Source of the DNA: Risungbinella massiliensis | GTDB taxonomy: Bacteria > Bacillota > Bacilli > Thermoactinomycetales > Thermoactinomycetaceae | DNA: 64,000 nucleotides | NCBI RefSeq assembly: GCF_000942395.1 | Contig: NZ_LN812102.1 | Span: 1,666,155 to 1,730,154 of the forward strand | Reading direction: 5' to 3' | Part shown: positions 31,033-39,442 of the stretch, in pieces | Position numbering within the stretch: the first letter of the stretch is position 1 | How the letters are laid out: every line of letters begins with the position of its first letter | Notes under the pieces: model-generated | The model's input: only the letters and a program-made list of their open reading frames with translations | Told to the model about the DNA's origin: nothing | Databases searched by the model: none | Translations under genes and position numbers: made by a program

Positions 31033-31428
31033 TAATATATTCCTCCACATACTTTTTGATATATTAGGATTTTTGAAAAAACTTTCTTGACGCTACCCTA
31101 AAAATTAGTACCAATGAACATGTCATTACCATCATATAGATTGTTTTGGTGAACTTGGGATGGAAGGATTATCTACATTGTAAATAGTATACTTTTTTTA
31201 TTGTTTCTATTATAAATTTCCTTTTTTAAAAATTCTGGGGAGTACCATTAATGATTCCAAAATTAAAAAGATCCTTAGAGACATTTTATAATAGCTAAAT
31301 AACATAAAAAATGACCAGAAATCTACTCTGATCATTTTCATAATGTATATTAAAGGTTTACATCTCTTTTATCCGTAATTCAGGGAATATAGTGGATTTT
31401 GACCTACGTAATCCCAGAAAATCATTTT
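31033..31428. other. Intergenic region between tsaD and the aldo/keto reductase
   Basis: No gene recognised in about 400 AT-rich bases. ATGACCAG, loop, CTGATCAT with T-rich flanks (about 31309-31342) is a probable terminator for the tsa operon on the minus strand. No confident promoter for the reductase. Confidence 0.55.
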
Positions 31429-32448
31429 TCACGAAGTTAAAGTCAATCCTGGGTTTGCATTTAGGGTGCTATCACCGCGTACCCCATCCCAATACTGATA
31501 GGTTCCCGCTGCCGCAATCATAGCAGCGTTATCCGTGCATAGCTCCAATGGAGGAATAGTCAACTCGATTCCCTCTTCTTCACAACGCTCTTTTAATCGA
31601 ATCCGTAAACCGCTATTAGCAGAAACTCCCCCTGCCAGTAACAATCTTTTGGCACCAGTATCCTTTACTGCTTTGATTGACTTCTCTACCAAGACTTCCA
31701 ACACTGCATCTTGGAAACTAGCAGCGAGATCTTCTTGATTTAGCTGTTCTCCTTTTTGTTTCTTTTTTTGCATCAACATCATAACTGCAGATTTCAACCC
31801 ACTAAAGCTAAAATCAAGAGAACCCGGTTCTAACCAAGCTCGGGGCAGATCGTATTGAGGGGTACCCTGAGTTGCCAAGCGTTCAATCTGCGGACCTCCT
31901 GGATATGGTAAGTTCAGTAGACGAGCTACTTTATCAAATGCTTCGCCAGCTGCATCATCTCTCGTTTTTCCTAGCTTTTCAAATCGATTGTGTTCCGGCA
32001 TCCAAATCAGTTCTGTATGGCCTCCAGAGACGACCAATGAGACTAAAGGAAACTCAAGTGGTGTTACCAAGTGATTACCATATATATGTCCTGCGATATG
32101 ATGAACAGGAACGACTGGGATTCCTTGTGCAAATGCAAATGCTTTGGCTGCGGCTACTCCAACTAATAAGGCTCCAACTAAGCCAGGTCCTTGGGTGACA
32201 GCTACAGCATCGATCTCTTTTTTCGTAACTTTTGCATCTGTTAACGCCTGATCGATTACATACGTAATTCGTTCCACATGCTTCCGTGAAGCTACTTCTG
32301 GAACGACACCTCCAAATCGGCGGTGTAGATCCATTTGAGAGGAAACTACATTGGATAAGACTTCTTTCCCACCTCGAACTACCGAAGCAGAGGTCTCATC
32401 ACAACTAGTCTCAATTCCAAGTACCAAACAATCCGTTTTCTTTTCCAT
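31429..32448 (-). CDS. tsaD: tRNA t6A37 threonylcarbamoyltransferase TsaD
   Basis: Transfers the threonylcarbamoyl group to A37 of ANN-decoding tRNAs. 339 residues, ASKHA fold: [15 protein letters not shown], metal site [21 protein letters not shown], and the ANSGLR and CTDNAAMIA motifs. Last gene of tsaE-tsaB-rimI-tsaD, overlapping rimI by 38 bases. Same order as ydiB-ydiC-ydiD-ydiE in B. subtilis. Confidence 0.98.
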   Translation of the reverse strand: MEKKTDCLVLGIETSCDETSASVVRGGKEVLSNVVSSQMDLHRRFGGVVPEVASRKHVERITYVIDQALTDAKVTKKEIDAVAVTQGPGLVGALLVGVAAAKAFAFAQGIPVVPVHHIAGHIYGNHLVTPLEFPLVSLVVSGGHTELIWMPEHNRFEKLGKTRDDAAGEAFDKVARLLNLPYPGGPQIERLATQGTPQYDLPRAWLEPGSLDFSFSGLKSAVMMLMQKKKQKGEQLNQEDLAASFQDAVLEVLVEKSIKAVKDTGAKRLLLAGGVSANSGLRIRLKERCEEEGIELTIPPLELCTDNAAMIAAAGTYQYWDGVRGDSTLNANPGLTLTS

Positions 32449-32911
32449 CTAAGTTCACCCACATTATATAGGCATCTTCCTGGTTATCCGAATAATAACG
32501 AGGACGAACGCCTTTTACTTCAAAACCGAGCTGCTTATACATATTTTGCGCGACCTCATTGGAAACTCGAACTTCGAGTGTCATTTTGGTCGATCCAGCT
32601 AGTCTTGCTAGCTCCATCACATAAACAAGCATAGCTTTGCCTAAACCTATTCCACGATACTCGGGTCGAATAGCAATATTGGTAATATGAGCCTCATCTA
32701 AAATCAACCACAATCCACAGTACCCCGCAATCTCTCCGTTTAATTCTAATACGGTATAATGCGCAAACTGATTATGGTGAATCTCATCATAAAATGCCTT
32801 TTCCGGCCAAGGTGCTGTAAAAGAAACTCGTTCCACTTTCTCATATAGTTCTGGGACATCTTGATCCCGTAAAGGTCGAAATGAAAAATCAGGTTCTGGA
32901 GCTACTATCAT
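32411..32911 (-). CDS. rimI: Ribosomal protein S18 N-acetyltransferase RimI
   Basis: A 166-residue GNAT acetyltransferase. The acetyl-CoA loop reads [19 protein letters not shown], with [18 protein letters not shown] and a [14 protein letters not shown] end. ATG at 32911 follows AAAGGAG within the end of tsaB, overlapping it by 23 bases. Acetylation of S18 is the family role; the actual substrate here is inferred. Confidence 0.93.
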   Translation of the reverse strand: MIVAPEPDFSFRPLRDQDVPELYEKVERVSFTAPWPEKAFYDEIHHNQFAHYTVLELNGEIAGYCGLWLILDEAHITNIAIRPEYRGIGLGKAMLVYVMELARLAGSTKMTLEVRVSNEVAQNMYKQLGFEVKGVRPRYYSDNQEDAYIMWVNLDGKENGLFGTWN

Positions 32912-33626
32912 CCAACTCTGCTCCTTTAGACTGTTTTTTTAACCAATTCGCCTCTGCTTCTGTCACTTGGAGATAATTGGGTGCAAAACTCAGTGGTGTT
33001 GCTAGTTCCTCACGAGCCCACTTTTGCATAGCTAGAACTCCCAGATTACCTGCACGAGGGATATGCTCTGTAGGGTGGCCAAACAAAGCCTGATTACCTA
33101 GTTTTTCCTCAATTTCAGAGCGAAACTTTCCCACGTCATCTCCCAAGAACAAGATGGGTTGCTCAAAAGTCTTTAGCTGTTCCAGCCAATCCGACAGAGC
33201 AATCACTTGTTGGTGTAAGATTTCTCCTAATAGTTCTCCTTGTACCTGATAGGCACCAGTGTAGACTCGCTGTCTTCTCGCATCTAACATCGGGACAATT
33301 ACACCAGGAAATCGAAAAGCGTTCATTGCCATTACAGTAAGTGTAGATTCCGTATACAAAGGTATTTCCAATGTATATGCTAGTGTTTTTGCAGTAGTTA
33401 CTCCGATACGAATTCCGGTATAGGATCCCGGACCTACCGCAACCGCAATCCCCTCTAGATCGGTTGCTTCTATTTCCAAATCTTGAAGTAACTGTTCTAT
33501 CGCTGGCATCAATCGAATAGAATGGTTTTTGTGCAAATTAGTGTGAAATTCTCCTAAAACCTTATCGTGTTCTACTACGGCTACCCCTAAAACCAAGGTA
33601 GAAGTGTCCATTACCAACATCTTCAT
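32889..33626 (-). CDS. tsaB: t6A biosynthesis scaffold TsaB
   Basis: A 245-residue inactive paralogue of TsaD that dimerises with it. The N-terminus MKMLVMDTSTLVLGVAVVE and GPGSYTGIRIGVTTAKTLA are diagnostic. Start overlaps the tsaE stop by four bases. Confidence 0.96.
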   Translation of the reverse strand: MKMLVMDTSTLVLGVAVVEHDKVLGEFHTNLHKNHSIRLMPAIEQLLQDLEIEATDLEGIAVAVGPGSYTGIRIGVTTAKTLAYTLEIPLYTESTLTVMAMNAFRFPGVIVPMLDARRQRVYTGAYQVQGELLGEILHQQVIALSDWLEQLKTFEQPILFLGDDVGKFRSEIEEKLGNQALFGHPTEHIPRAGNLGVLAMQKWAREELATPLSFAPNYLQVTEAEANWLKKQSKGAELDDSSSRT

Positions 33627-34084
33627 TTCATTTGTAACTCCTTACTAAGTTCCTTTGAACGCCCATTTCGTTGAGCGATTACTAGCTCTCGCGTCCCATC
33701 CTCTAATATACCAATAGAGATCCAAACCGTTTCTTCTGGCAAAATCTCTTCTATTCTGGAAGCCCACTCAACCAAGCAAACTCCGTCTCCATCCAAATAT
33801 TCATCTAAATCCAAGCTATCCTCCGGACCAGACAAACGATAAACATCCATATGGTAAAACGGAATACGTCCAACATACTCTTTGCATATCGTAAAAGTTG
33901 GACTATCAATTTGTTCGTCTACACCTAATCCTCTTGCAAGACCTTGTGAAAAGGTAGTTTTGCCCGCCCCTAGATCTCCTTCTAATGCCAACACATCTCC
34001 AGGCAATAATAGTTTTCCTAAGCGATTAGCAAAAGCTTTTGTCTCCTCTGGAGATCTAGACAAATAATAGTATGATTGCTCCAT
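33623..34084 (-). CDS. tsaE: t6A biosynthesis ATPase TsaE
   Basis: A 153-residue P-loop ATPase required to cycle the TsaBD complex. Walker A GDLGAGKTTFSQGLARGLG, then SPTFTI, the HMDVYRL segment and LVEWASRI. First gene of the tsa operon. Confidence 0.96.
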   Translation of the reverse strand: MEQSYYYLSRSPEETKAFANRLGKLLLPGDVLALEGDLGAGKTTFSQGLARGLGVDEQIDSPTFTICKEYVGRIPFYHMDVYRLSGPEDSLDLDEYLDGDGVCLVEWASRIEEILPEETVWISIGILEDGTRELVIAQRNGRSKELSKELQMK

Positions 34085-34153
34085 TTCGTCTCCTCACTTA
34101 CATAGCTTACCAAATCGTTGTATCTAACATCTTACCATAAGTATTTTACATAA

Positions 34154-34180
34154 AGAAAAAGCAAGTCTTTTCGACTCGCT
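34154..34180 (-). terminator. Terminator after the CPBP-like gene
   Basis: The minus strand reads AAAGCGAGTC, GAAAA loop, GACTTGCTTTTTC, between the CPBP-like gene and tsaE. Confidence 0.75.
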
Positions 34181-34696
34181 TTACATTCCTGGTGGAATAT
34201 ATAAATTTAGAAAAGTGAATACAGCCAAGTTCCCTATATCCGTCAGAAAATGGGCAAATATGATCCAGCGTAAGCTTTTCGATCTAAGATAAGCAATACT
34301 CCAGACAATACCAAGTATAAAAGTAAAGGACAGTACTTGCCAATGTTGATTCGCAATAGAGAATACACCCCACATCAAGGGATGGCTAATTGCGTAAAAA
34401 AAGCTTGAATAGAGAACAGAGACCCACTTCGGATGATTTGGGAAAGCATTTAACATAACACCACGCCAATAACCTTCTTCAAACCAAGGATTAATCAGGA
34501 CAAAAAGTAAATACGAAATAATAATAACCAAAGAGGCATTTTTCACTAACGATGTATTCATCACTAAAATACTGATAGGAAATGCTCCAATGATAAGTGA
34601 AATAATCGTCCATAGTCGTTCTTGTGGTTTTTGAAGCCACTGTCTCCAATCAGACCGATGGTTTATTGTAAATATATGATGAATATATATACACAA
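34181..34696 (-). CDS. CPBP-family (CAAX protease-like) membrane protein, probably 5'-truncated
   Basis: 171 residues containing the three CPBP intramembrane-peptidase motifs: FEEGYWRG (EExxxR), SHPLMWG and AHFLTDIGN. About four membrane helices remain, fewer than the usual six to eight. The only available start is a TTG at 34696 that directly abuts the tRNA-cluster terminator and has no ribosome binding site. I infer that the 5' end was lost where the tRNA cluster now lies, so expression is doubtful. CPBP homologues serve in prenyl-protein or bacteriocin-immunity roles; none can be assigned. Confidence 0.6.
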   Translation of the reverse strand: MCIYIHHIFTINHRSDWRQWLQKPQERLWTIISLIIGAFPISILVMNTSLVKNASLVIIISYLLFVLINPWFEEGYWRGVMLNAFPNHPKWVSVLYSSFFYAISHPLMWGVFSIANQHWQVLSFTFILGIVWSIAYLRSKSLRWIIFAHFLTDIGNLAVFTFLNLYIPPGM

Positions 34697-34730
34697 AAAA
34701 ACTCCAACATATTAGTTGGAGTTTTTTTGT
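34697..34730 (-). terminator. Terminator of the 12-tRNA cluster
   Basis: AAAAAAACTCCAAC, loop, GTTGGAGTTTTTTT is symmetric with T runs on both strands; it follows tRNA-Gly, the last tRNA. Confidence 0.9.
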
Positions 34731-34734
34731 ATAA

Positions 34735-34805
34735 AGCGGGTGAAGGGAATCGAACCCTCGCAAACGGCTTGGAAGGCCGATGTTCTACCACTGAACTACA
34801 CCCGC
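34735..34805 (-). tRNA. tRNA-Gly (TCC)
   Basis: Acceptor arms GCGGGTG/CACCCGC, anticodon TCC in CTTCCAA, GGTTCGATTCC T-arm. No encoded CCA. Twelfth and last of the cluster. Confidence 0.95.
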
Positions 34806-34848
34806 AAAGTAAAAATTGCATATCCTTTATCCTAATTGGATAAAAGAA

Positions 34849-34922
34849 TCGGGATGACAGGATTCGAACCTGCGACCCCCTGGTCCCAAACCAGGTGCTC
34901 TACCAAGCTGAGCCACATCCCG
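34849..34922 (-). tRNA. tRNA-Pro (TGG)
   Basis: CGGGATG/CATCCCG acceptor arms, anticodon TGG in TTTGGGA, GGTTCGAATCC T-arm; CCA not encoded. Confidence 0.95.
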
Positions 34923-34938
34923 TTAATAATAAGGATGA

Positions 34939-35021
34939 TGCGGTCGGCGAGACTCGAACTCGCACGGCCTAGGGCCACTACCCCCTCAAGATAGCGTGTC
35001 TGCCAATTCCACCACGACCGC
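34939..35021 (-). tRNA. tRNA-Leu (GAG)
   Basis: Class II tRNA with a long variable arm; GCGGTCG/CGACCGC acceptor, anticodon GAG in CTTGAGG; CCA not encoded. Confidence 0.94.
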
Positions 35022-35057
35022 TCAGTTATATCATCTTATCAAGTTATTTTAAAATGG

Positions 35058-35139
35058 TGCGGGTGGAGGGACTTGAACCCCCACGCCGTGAAGCGCTAGA
35101 ACCTAAATCTAGTGCGTCTGCCAATTCCGCCACACCCGC
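35058..35139 (-). tRNA. tRNA-Leu (TAG)
   Basis: Class II tRNA, GCGGGTG/CACCCGC acceptor, anticodon TAG in ATTTAGG, long variable arm; CCA not encoded. Confidence 0.94.
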
Positions 35140-35147
35140 ATAAAGAG

Positions 35148-35220
35148 TGAGCCATGAAGGACTCGAACCTTCGACCCTCTGATTAAAAGTCAGATGCTCT
35201 ACCAACTGAGCTAATGGCTC
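35148..35220 (-). tRNA. tRNA-Lys (TTT)
   Basis: GAGCCAT/ATGGCTC acceptor, anticodon TTT in CTTTTAA, GGTTCGAGTCC T-arm; CCA not encoded. Confidence 0.95.
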
Positions 35221-35242
35221 AAATAAGTTGTAAATAAAATGG

Positions 35243-35314
35243 CTGGGGAGGAAGGGATCGAACCTTCGCATGACGGAGTCAAAGTCCGTTGCCTTACCGC
35301 TTGGCTACTCCCCA
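35243..35314 (-). tRNA. tRNA-Gln (TTG)
   Basis: TGGGGAG/CTCCCCA acceptor, anticodon TTG in CTTTGAC, GGTTCGATCCC T-arm; CCA not encoded. Confidence 0.95.
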
Positions 35315-35320
35315 ATAAAG

Positions 35321-35394
35321 GGCGATCGATGGGAATCGAACCCACGAATGCCGGAGCCACAATCCGGTGCGTTAACCACTTCGCCACGACCGCC
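35321..35394 (-). tRNA. tRNA-His (GTG)
   Basis: Extra 5' G pairing with C73 as required for tRNA-His, anticodon GTG in TTGTGGC, GGTTCGATTCC T-arm; CCA not encoded. Confidence 0.95.
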
Positions 35395-35412
35395 AAAGTT
35401 AAAAGTTTATAT

Positions 35413-35490
35413 TGGCGGAGCTGACGGGATTCGAACCCGCGATCTCCTGCGTGACAGGCAGGCATGTTAGGCCTCTACACCACAGCTCCG
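35413..35490 (-). tRNA. tRNA-Asp (GTC)
   Basis: CGGAGCT/AGCTCCG acceptor, anticodon GTC in CTGTCAC, GGTTCGAATCC T-arm; CCA encoded. Confidence 0.95.
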
Positions 35491-35496
35491 CGAATA

Positions 35497-35572
35497 TGGT
35501 GGAAGTTGACGGGATCGAACCGCCGACCCCCTGCTTGTAAGGCAGGTGCTCTCCCAGCTGAGCTAAACTTCC
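35497..35572 (-). tRNA. tRNA-Val (TAC)
   Basis: GGAAGTT/AACTTCC acceptor, anticodon TAC in CTTACAA, GGTTCGATCCC T-arm; CCA encoded. Confidence 0.95.
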
Positions 35573-35577
35573 AAAAG

Positions 35578-35653
35578 TGGTGACCCGTAGGGGATTCGAA
35601 CCCCTGCATGCCAGCGTGAAAGGCTGGTGTGTTTACCGCTTCACCAACGGGCC
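35578..35653 (-). tRNA. tRNA-Glu (TTC)
   Basis: GGCCCGT/ACGGGTC acceptor, anticodon TTC in CTTTCAC, GGTTCGAATCC T-arm; CCA encoded. Confidence 0.95.
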
Positions 35654-35664
35654 AATAAAGTGCT

Positions 35665-35757
35665 TGGCGGAGAGAGAGGGATTCGAACCCTCGCGGGGCC
35701 ATAAAGCCCCCTAACGGTTTAGCAAACCGTCCTCTTCGGCCTCTTGAGTATCTCTCC
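35665..35757 (-). tRNA. tRNA-Ser (GCT)
   Basis: Class II tRNA with a long variable arm, GGAGAGA/TCTCTCC acceptor, anticodon GCT in TTGCTAA; CCA encoded. Confidence 0.95.
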
Positions 35758-35762
35758 AAGAT

Positions 35763-35838
35763 TGGCTCCTCAGGCAGGACTCGAACCTGCGACCATACGA
35801 TTAACAGTCGTGCGCTCTACCAACTGAGCTACTGAGGA
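35763..35838 (-). tRNA. tRNA-Asn (GTT)
   Basis: TCCTCAG/CTGAGGA acceptor, anticodon GTT in CTGTTAA, GGTTCGAGTCC T-arm; CCA encoded. First tRNA of the cluster. Order is Asn-Ser-Glu-Val-Asp-His-Gln-Lys-Leu-Leu-Pro-Gly. Confidence 0.95.
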
Positions 35839-35921
35839 ACATTTTCCTAAGCGACAAGATGTATTCTATCATGTTTTTAAGTGATTTGCAACATCTTTTT
35901 TTGTCGTTTGTTTTTTTGTGT

Positions 35922-35971
35922 GTCGCTCGCGGCGACTTTTATAATTTATCATGGAGTACAGTAGATGTCAA
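35922..35971 (-). promoter_or_regulatory. Promoter and start hairpin of the tRNA cluster
   Basis: Minus-strand TTGACA (35966-35971), 17-base spacer, TAAATT (35943-35948), then after six bases GTCGCCGCGAGCGAC (35922-35936). About 85 bases of leader precede tRNA-Asn. The hairpin is the same as at 4-18 and close to 4671-4681. The rest of 35839-36149 holds nothing else I recognise. Confidence 0.8.
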
Positions 35972-36149
35972 CAGCCTTTTTATAAAAAGATAATAACAAA
36001 CTATTTAAAATATTTATTTATAGCATAGTATGTACTTTTGTAGCAAGAGAACTAGATGTCTGTTAAAATAACTACTATGAATTTTGACAGAAAAGCAGAA
36101 ATGATTAAAAAGAATATATACGAAAACCTTTGGTAGAAAGGAGTTAGCT

Positions 36150-36956
36150 ATGCAAAAGTTATATCCAGGGATCTATCAATTTAGCGTTCCTTACTTGACT
36201 TACCATCGAATGGTTGAGAAGGATGGCTACCATCGAGTAAAGAAAGTGGATGTGGAGATCCATGTAGGACGAAAAGAAGATGTAGCTGAAGGTAAGTTAG
36301 CTACAGTAATTGCATACTCCACCTCCAGTTTCTCAAATTATGCTCAAGAGGTATTCAGTAATATTCGTCGTATGTTTTTTCCAAATATTTTCCCCATGTT
36401 TCAATCCAACATCCCTCCTTTTCAGGAACGCCAAATTCGGTATGTGGAGGTTCATGCAAAATCGCAAGATCTAAATGATTGGCATGAATTAGAGATGCGT
36501 TGGGATCCCAAAACAGCACAGTTTAAGCATCCTGTCTGGAATGCTATTTCTCCACAAGCTTGGTACTATCAAGATTATCAACAGAAGATCCTATATTTTG
36601 CCCAACAAGGATTAAAATGCTTTCAAGATATTAACATGCAGGGTGCATATAATGGAGAAGCTTCATGGGAACTTCAAACCGAGACAAGTACTCAGCTTTC
36701 GGAGGATTCTCCAATTTGGCTCTTACAGGCTCTTCATGAAGCGAAACAATATGTAAAAGTAAATGAACTTGCACATGACCCTTATCATATTTTAGCTAAC
36801 TCTCTAAAGAAATTGAGCGGATTAGAGATTAATCGCCTCTCTTATACACCTGTTATTACAACTGCTATTGTTTCGCAGATCCACAAGATCAAGTACAATA
36901 TGAATTCACATTATATAGACCAATCAGTAACGACTACCAACATTTATGCCACATAA
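36150..36956 (+). CDS. Protein of unknown function
   Basis: Not recognised. 268 residues, soluble, no signal peptide or membrane helix; rich in aromatic residues, Gln and His, with a hydrophobic core around FSNIRRMFFPNIFPMFQ. ATG follows AAAGGAG. It stands alone between the tRNA cluster promoter (divergent) and a strong terminator, convergent with the Bax-inhibitor-like gene. Length, codon use and ribosome binding site argue that it is a real gene. Confidence 0.75.
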   Translation: MQKLYPGIYQFSVPYLTYHRMVEKDGYHRVKKVDVEIHVGRKEDVAEGKLATVIAYSTSSFSNYAQEVFSNIRRMFFPNIFPMFQSNIPPFQERQIRYVEVHAKSQDLNDWHELEMRWDPKTAQFKHPVWNAISPQAWYYQDYQQKILYFAQQGLKCFQDINMQGAYNGEASWELQTETSTQLSEDSPIWLLQALHEAKQYVKVNELAHDPYHILANSLKKLSGLEINRLSYTPVITTAIVSQIHKIKYNMNSHYIDQSVTTTNIYAT

Positions 36957-36993
36957 AAAAGCCCTTAGCCAAATTTGGCTAAGGGCTTTTTTT
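36957..36993 (+). terminator. Shared terminator of convergent genes
   Basis: AAAAAGCCCTTAGCCAAA and TTTGGCTAAGGGCTTTTTTT form a very strong hairpin with U runs on either strand, between 36956 and the gene ending at 36999. Confidence 0.9.
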
Positions 36994-36998
36994 CATTC

Positions 36999-37721
36999 TT
37001 AATCGTCGCTACCAAGGATATACATCAGGTTTTTCAAAATAGCGATGAAGTTGATGTACAGGTTAAAAGCTGCGAAGATCGTAAATTTAGTACGAGCACT
37101 CTCATCCATGTAGACACTTTCGTTGATTTGTTTGTATGCTTTTACTTCAAAAGCAGTAACTACACAGAACAAGATCACGACTACATAGGAAACGATTAAA
37201 GAGAACAATCCACTTTTGATAAAGAAAATGTTGACTAAGCTTGCCAACATAATACCAAGCAAGGCCATAATAGCAATGCTACCGATTTTAGAAAGGTCAC
37301 GTTTGGTTACCATCCCAAACAGGGTAGAAAGACCAAACATCCCAGCTGCAATGAAGAATGCGGAACCAGCAGTACCTAATCCGAAGAATGCAATAAAAAT
37401 ACTAAAGGTCACACCATTAACTGCCGCATATAGGAAGAAAAGGATCGCTGCAGTACTTGGACCAATGCGATTAATCAAGAAACTGAGAGCAAACACAATC
37501 ACAATCTCCGTAATCAAAGCTCCCCAGAAAAAGCCCATTCCGCCTTCTAAGCTAAGTAGCAACGGAACATCAATTTGAGAGTTAATAACAAACGCGATGA
37601 TCGCGGTCAATGATAGACCTGCAAACATCCAACCAAACACTTTGTTGAAGAATCGATCATTCGTTCTTCTTGCAACGTTTGGCACTTGAGTTTCAAAACC
37701 CGGAAAACGAGGTTGATCCAC
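36999..37721 (-). CDS. Bax inhibitor-1/YccA family membrane protein
   Basis: 240 residues, seven predicted membrane helices and a short cytosolic N-terminus (MDQPRFPGFETQVPNV). The conserved C-terminal half contains FTIFAAFNLYINFIAILKNLM, the family signature for a helix-bordered pore with acidic residues. Bacterial relatives such as YetJ are pH-sensitive calcium leak channels; function here is inferred from the family. Own promoter region upstream; terminator shared with the convergent gene. Confidence 0.9.
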   Translation of the reverse strand: MDQPRFPGFETQVPNVARRTNDRFFNKVFGWMFAGLSLTAIIAFVINSQIDVPLLLSLEGGMGFFWGALITEIVIVFALSFLINRIGPSTAAILFFLYAAVNGVTFSIFIAFFGLGTAGSAFFIAAGMFGLSTLFGMVTKRDLSKIGSIAIMALLGIMLASLVNIFFIKSGLFSLIVSYVVVILFCVVTAFEVKAYKQINESVYMDESARTKFTIFAAFNLYINFIAILKNLMYILGSDD

Positions 37722-37859
37722 GATACCATTCCTCCTGTTAGGAAGATTTATTTAGATTTAGTATATTCTCTTGATGTGACAAGTTCAAGAGAATTTATGC
37801 TTTAACATAAACTGTTAGAATAACATTAATTACATTTTAACACACAAACATTAACAGTT

Positions 37860-38759
37860 CTAATTACGATCAGTTAACTGAAAATCACCCAGCCGCTCCA
37901 ATACTTTGATCAAGGACTGGGTTCCCGCCTCATCCAAGCCCATTGCTTGGGCGGAGCGCAGTAACTGGTGAACCAAGGAGGTTCCTGATAAAGGTAAGTT
38001 GAGTGCTTTGGCCTCTTCTAACACAATACCAAGGTCTTTTTGCTGGAAACGTACAGAGAAACCTGGTTCCAAGTCCCCTTTTACTACTCTTGGAGCTAGA
38101 TTAGCAAGCGCCCATGATCCCCCTGCTCCTTTACTGGTCACTTCAATCATCTTGTCTAGGTCAACCCCAGATTTATGCGCAAAACTGAGCGCTTCCACCA
38201 TACTGAGCAAATTGAGTCCACATAGGATCTGATTACAAGCCTTCACTGTTTGTCCTGCTCCAGATGGTCCACAGTGGACAATAGAGGAACCCATTGCCTC
38301 GAGTATTGGTCGTACTTTCTCCAATGTATCTTCTTTTCCCCCTACCATAATGGAGAGAGTACCATTCTTGGCGCCTACATCTCCACCGCTTACAGGAGCA
38401 TCGAGCATGTGAATTCCTTTTGATTCAAGACGCTCAGCCAATTGCCGTGTCTCTTCTGGAGAGATCGTACTCATATCGATATAAATAAGCCCTTCACTAG
38501 CACCTTCTACTATTCCATTGGGCCCTTCTACCACTTCTAATACATCTGGTGTATCTCCCACGATAGTGATTACCACATCGCTCTGTTTTGCCACTTCTTT
38601 GGGGCTTGTTGCTGGGATTGCTCCCCACTCGCTCGCATCTGCCATCTTGCTTGCGGTGCGGTTCCAGACTACTACTGGGTAGCCTGCCTTTGCAATATGT
38701 GCCGCCATGGATCTTCCCATGATCCCTAATCCAATAAATCCAACACGTAATTTATGCAT
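37860..38759 (-). CDS. 3-hydroxyisobutyrate dehydrogenase-family oxidoreductase
   Basis: An NAD(P)-dependent beta-hydroxyacid dehydrogenase of 299 residues. Rossmann motif FIGLGIMGRSMAAHIAKAGY, substrate loop DAPVSGGDVGAKNGTLSIMVGG, catalytic Lys region GAGQTVKACNQILCG and QKDLGIVLEEA. Could act on 3-hydroxyisobutyrate, tartronate semialdehyde or similar; the substrate is not determined by sequence. Overlaps the preceding thioredoxin-like gene by 8 bases. Confidence 0.92.
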   Translation of the reverse strand: MHKLRVGFIGLGIMGRSMAAHIAKAGYPVVVWNRTASKMADASEWGAIPATSPKEVAKQSDVVITIVGDTPDVLEVVEGPNGIVEGASEGLIYIDMSTISPEETRQLAERLESKGIHMLDAPVSGGDVGAKNGTLSIMVGGKEDTLEKVRPILEAMGSSIVHCGPSGAGQTVKACNQILCGLNLLSMVEALSFAHKSGVDLDKMIEVTSKGAGGSWALANLAPRVVKGDLEPGFSVRFQQKDLGIVLEEAKALNLPLSGTSLVHQLLRSAQAMGLDEAGTQSLIKVLERLGDFQLTDRN

Positions 38760-39330
38760 GTTTTTTCTCCTGAGCTACCTTAGTCAACTGTTTTAGAATG
38801 CTATTTTTTACGGATTGCCAAACACTGGGCATCAAAAGAATCTCCTGACGGAATTTTGCGTACATCGCTTTTTGTTTTTCTTCAAAAGTAGGATCTTCTT
38901 TAGCTGGCAATGTAGATCGCAATTCTTGAATTCTAGCTTGTACCTCAGGTGATCTTGGTCCCCATACCGCTATTTCATTTCCTTGAGAATCCATAAAAAT
39001 AAAGATCGGAATCGCTCTGGAGGTTCCATTGGTCAAATATTGATCCATCAGTTCCAAGTTCTCATCACGAATAAGGAACCGAAGGTCGAGATTTGCCACT
39101 TCCGCAATCCGTTTTAAGACTGGTACACAAAGAAGAGCATCTCCACACCAATCAGCAGTCAAGACTATTACCTTCCACTCCCGATCATGAAGTGCCCCAA
39201 AGTGAACCTTTTCTTCTTCACTCAATGATATTTTCTTATACAGGGACAAAAGTTCCTCCTGGTTCACCTGCATGCTCGAAACATACTGATCATACGTTAT
39301 TCCTCTGTCAAACCAAGTTGTCAATTCCAT
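38752..39330 (-). CDS. Thioredoxin-family protein (Thioredoxin_9-like)
   Basis: About 192 residues from ATG at 39330, after TGAGGTG. The thioredoxin-fold core is VIVLTADWCGDALLCVPVLKRIAE. The expected CxxC active site is reduced to a single Cys in WCGD, as in the bacillithiol-era YbgH-like branch of this family. Conserved IPIFIFMDSQGNEIAVWGPR matches the cis-Pro strand. Co-transcribed with the dehydrogenase, 8-base overlap. Confidence 0.82.
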   Translation of the reverse strand: MELTTWFDRGITYDQYVSSMQVNQEELLSLYKKISLSEEEKVHFGALHDREWKVIVLTADWCGDALLCVPVLKRIAEVANLDLRFLIRDENLELMDQYLTNGTSRAIPIFIFMDSQGNEIAVWGPRSPEVQARIQELRSTLPAKEDPTFEEKQKAMYAKFRQEILLMPSVWQSVKNSILKQLTKVAQEKKHA

Positions 39331-39442
39331 AGCAACACACCTCATATAAGGAATATTTGTCAATAAACAAGTACCACTAAAAAGACACGGACAAACTTCC
39401 GAATTCATAAGAATGGAGAAAGATTTTTTAGGAGGGGCATTC

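Noticed and set aside
35044-35759. Open frames across the tRNA cluster
   Set aside because: Each spans tRNA genes whose cloverleaves explain the sequence; no independent coding evidence.
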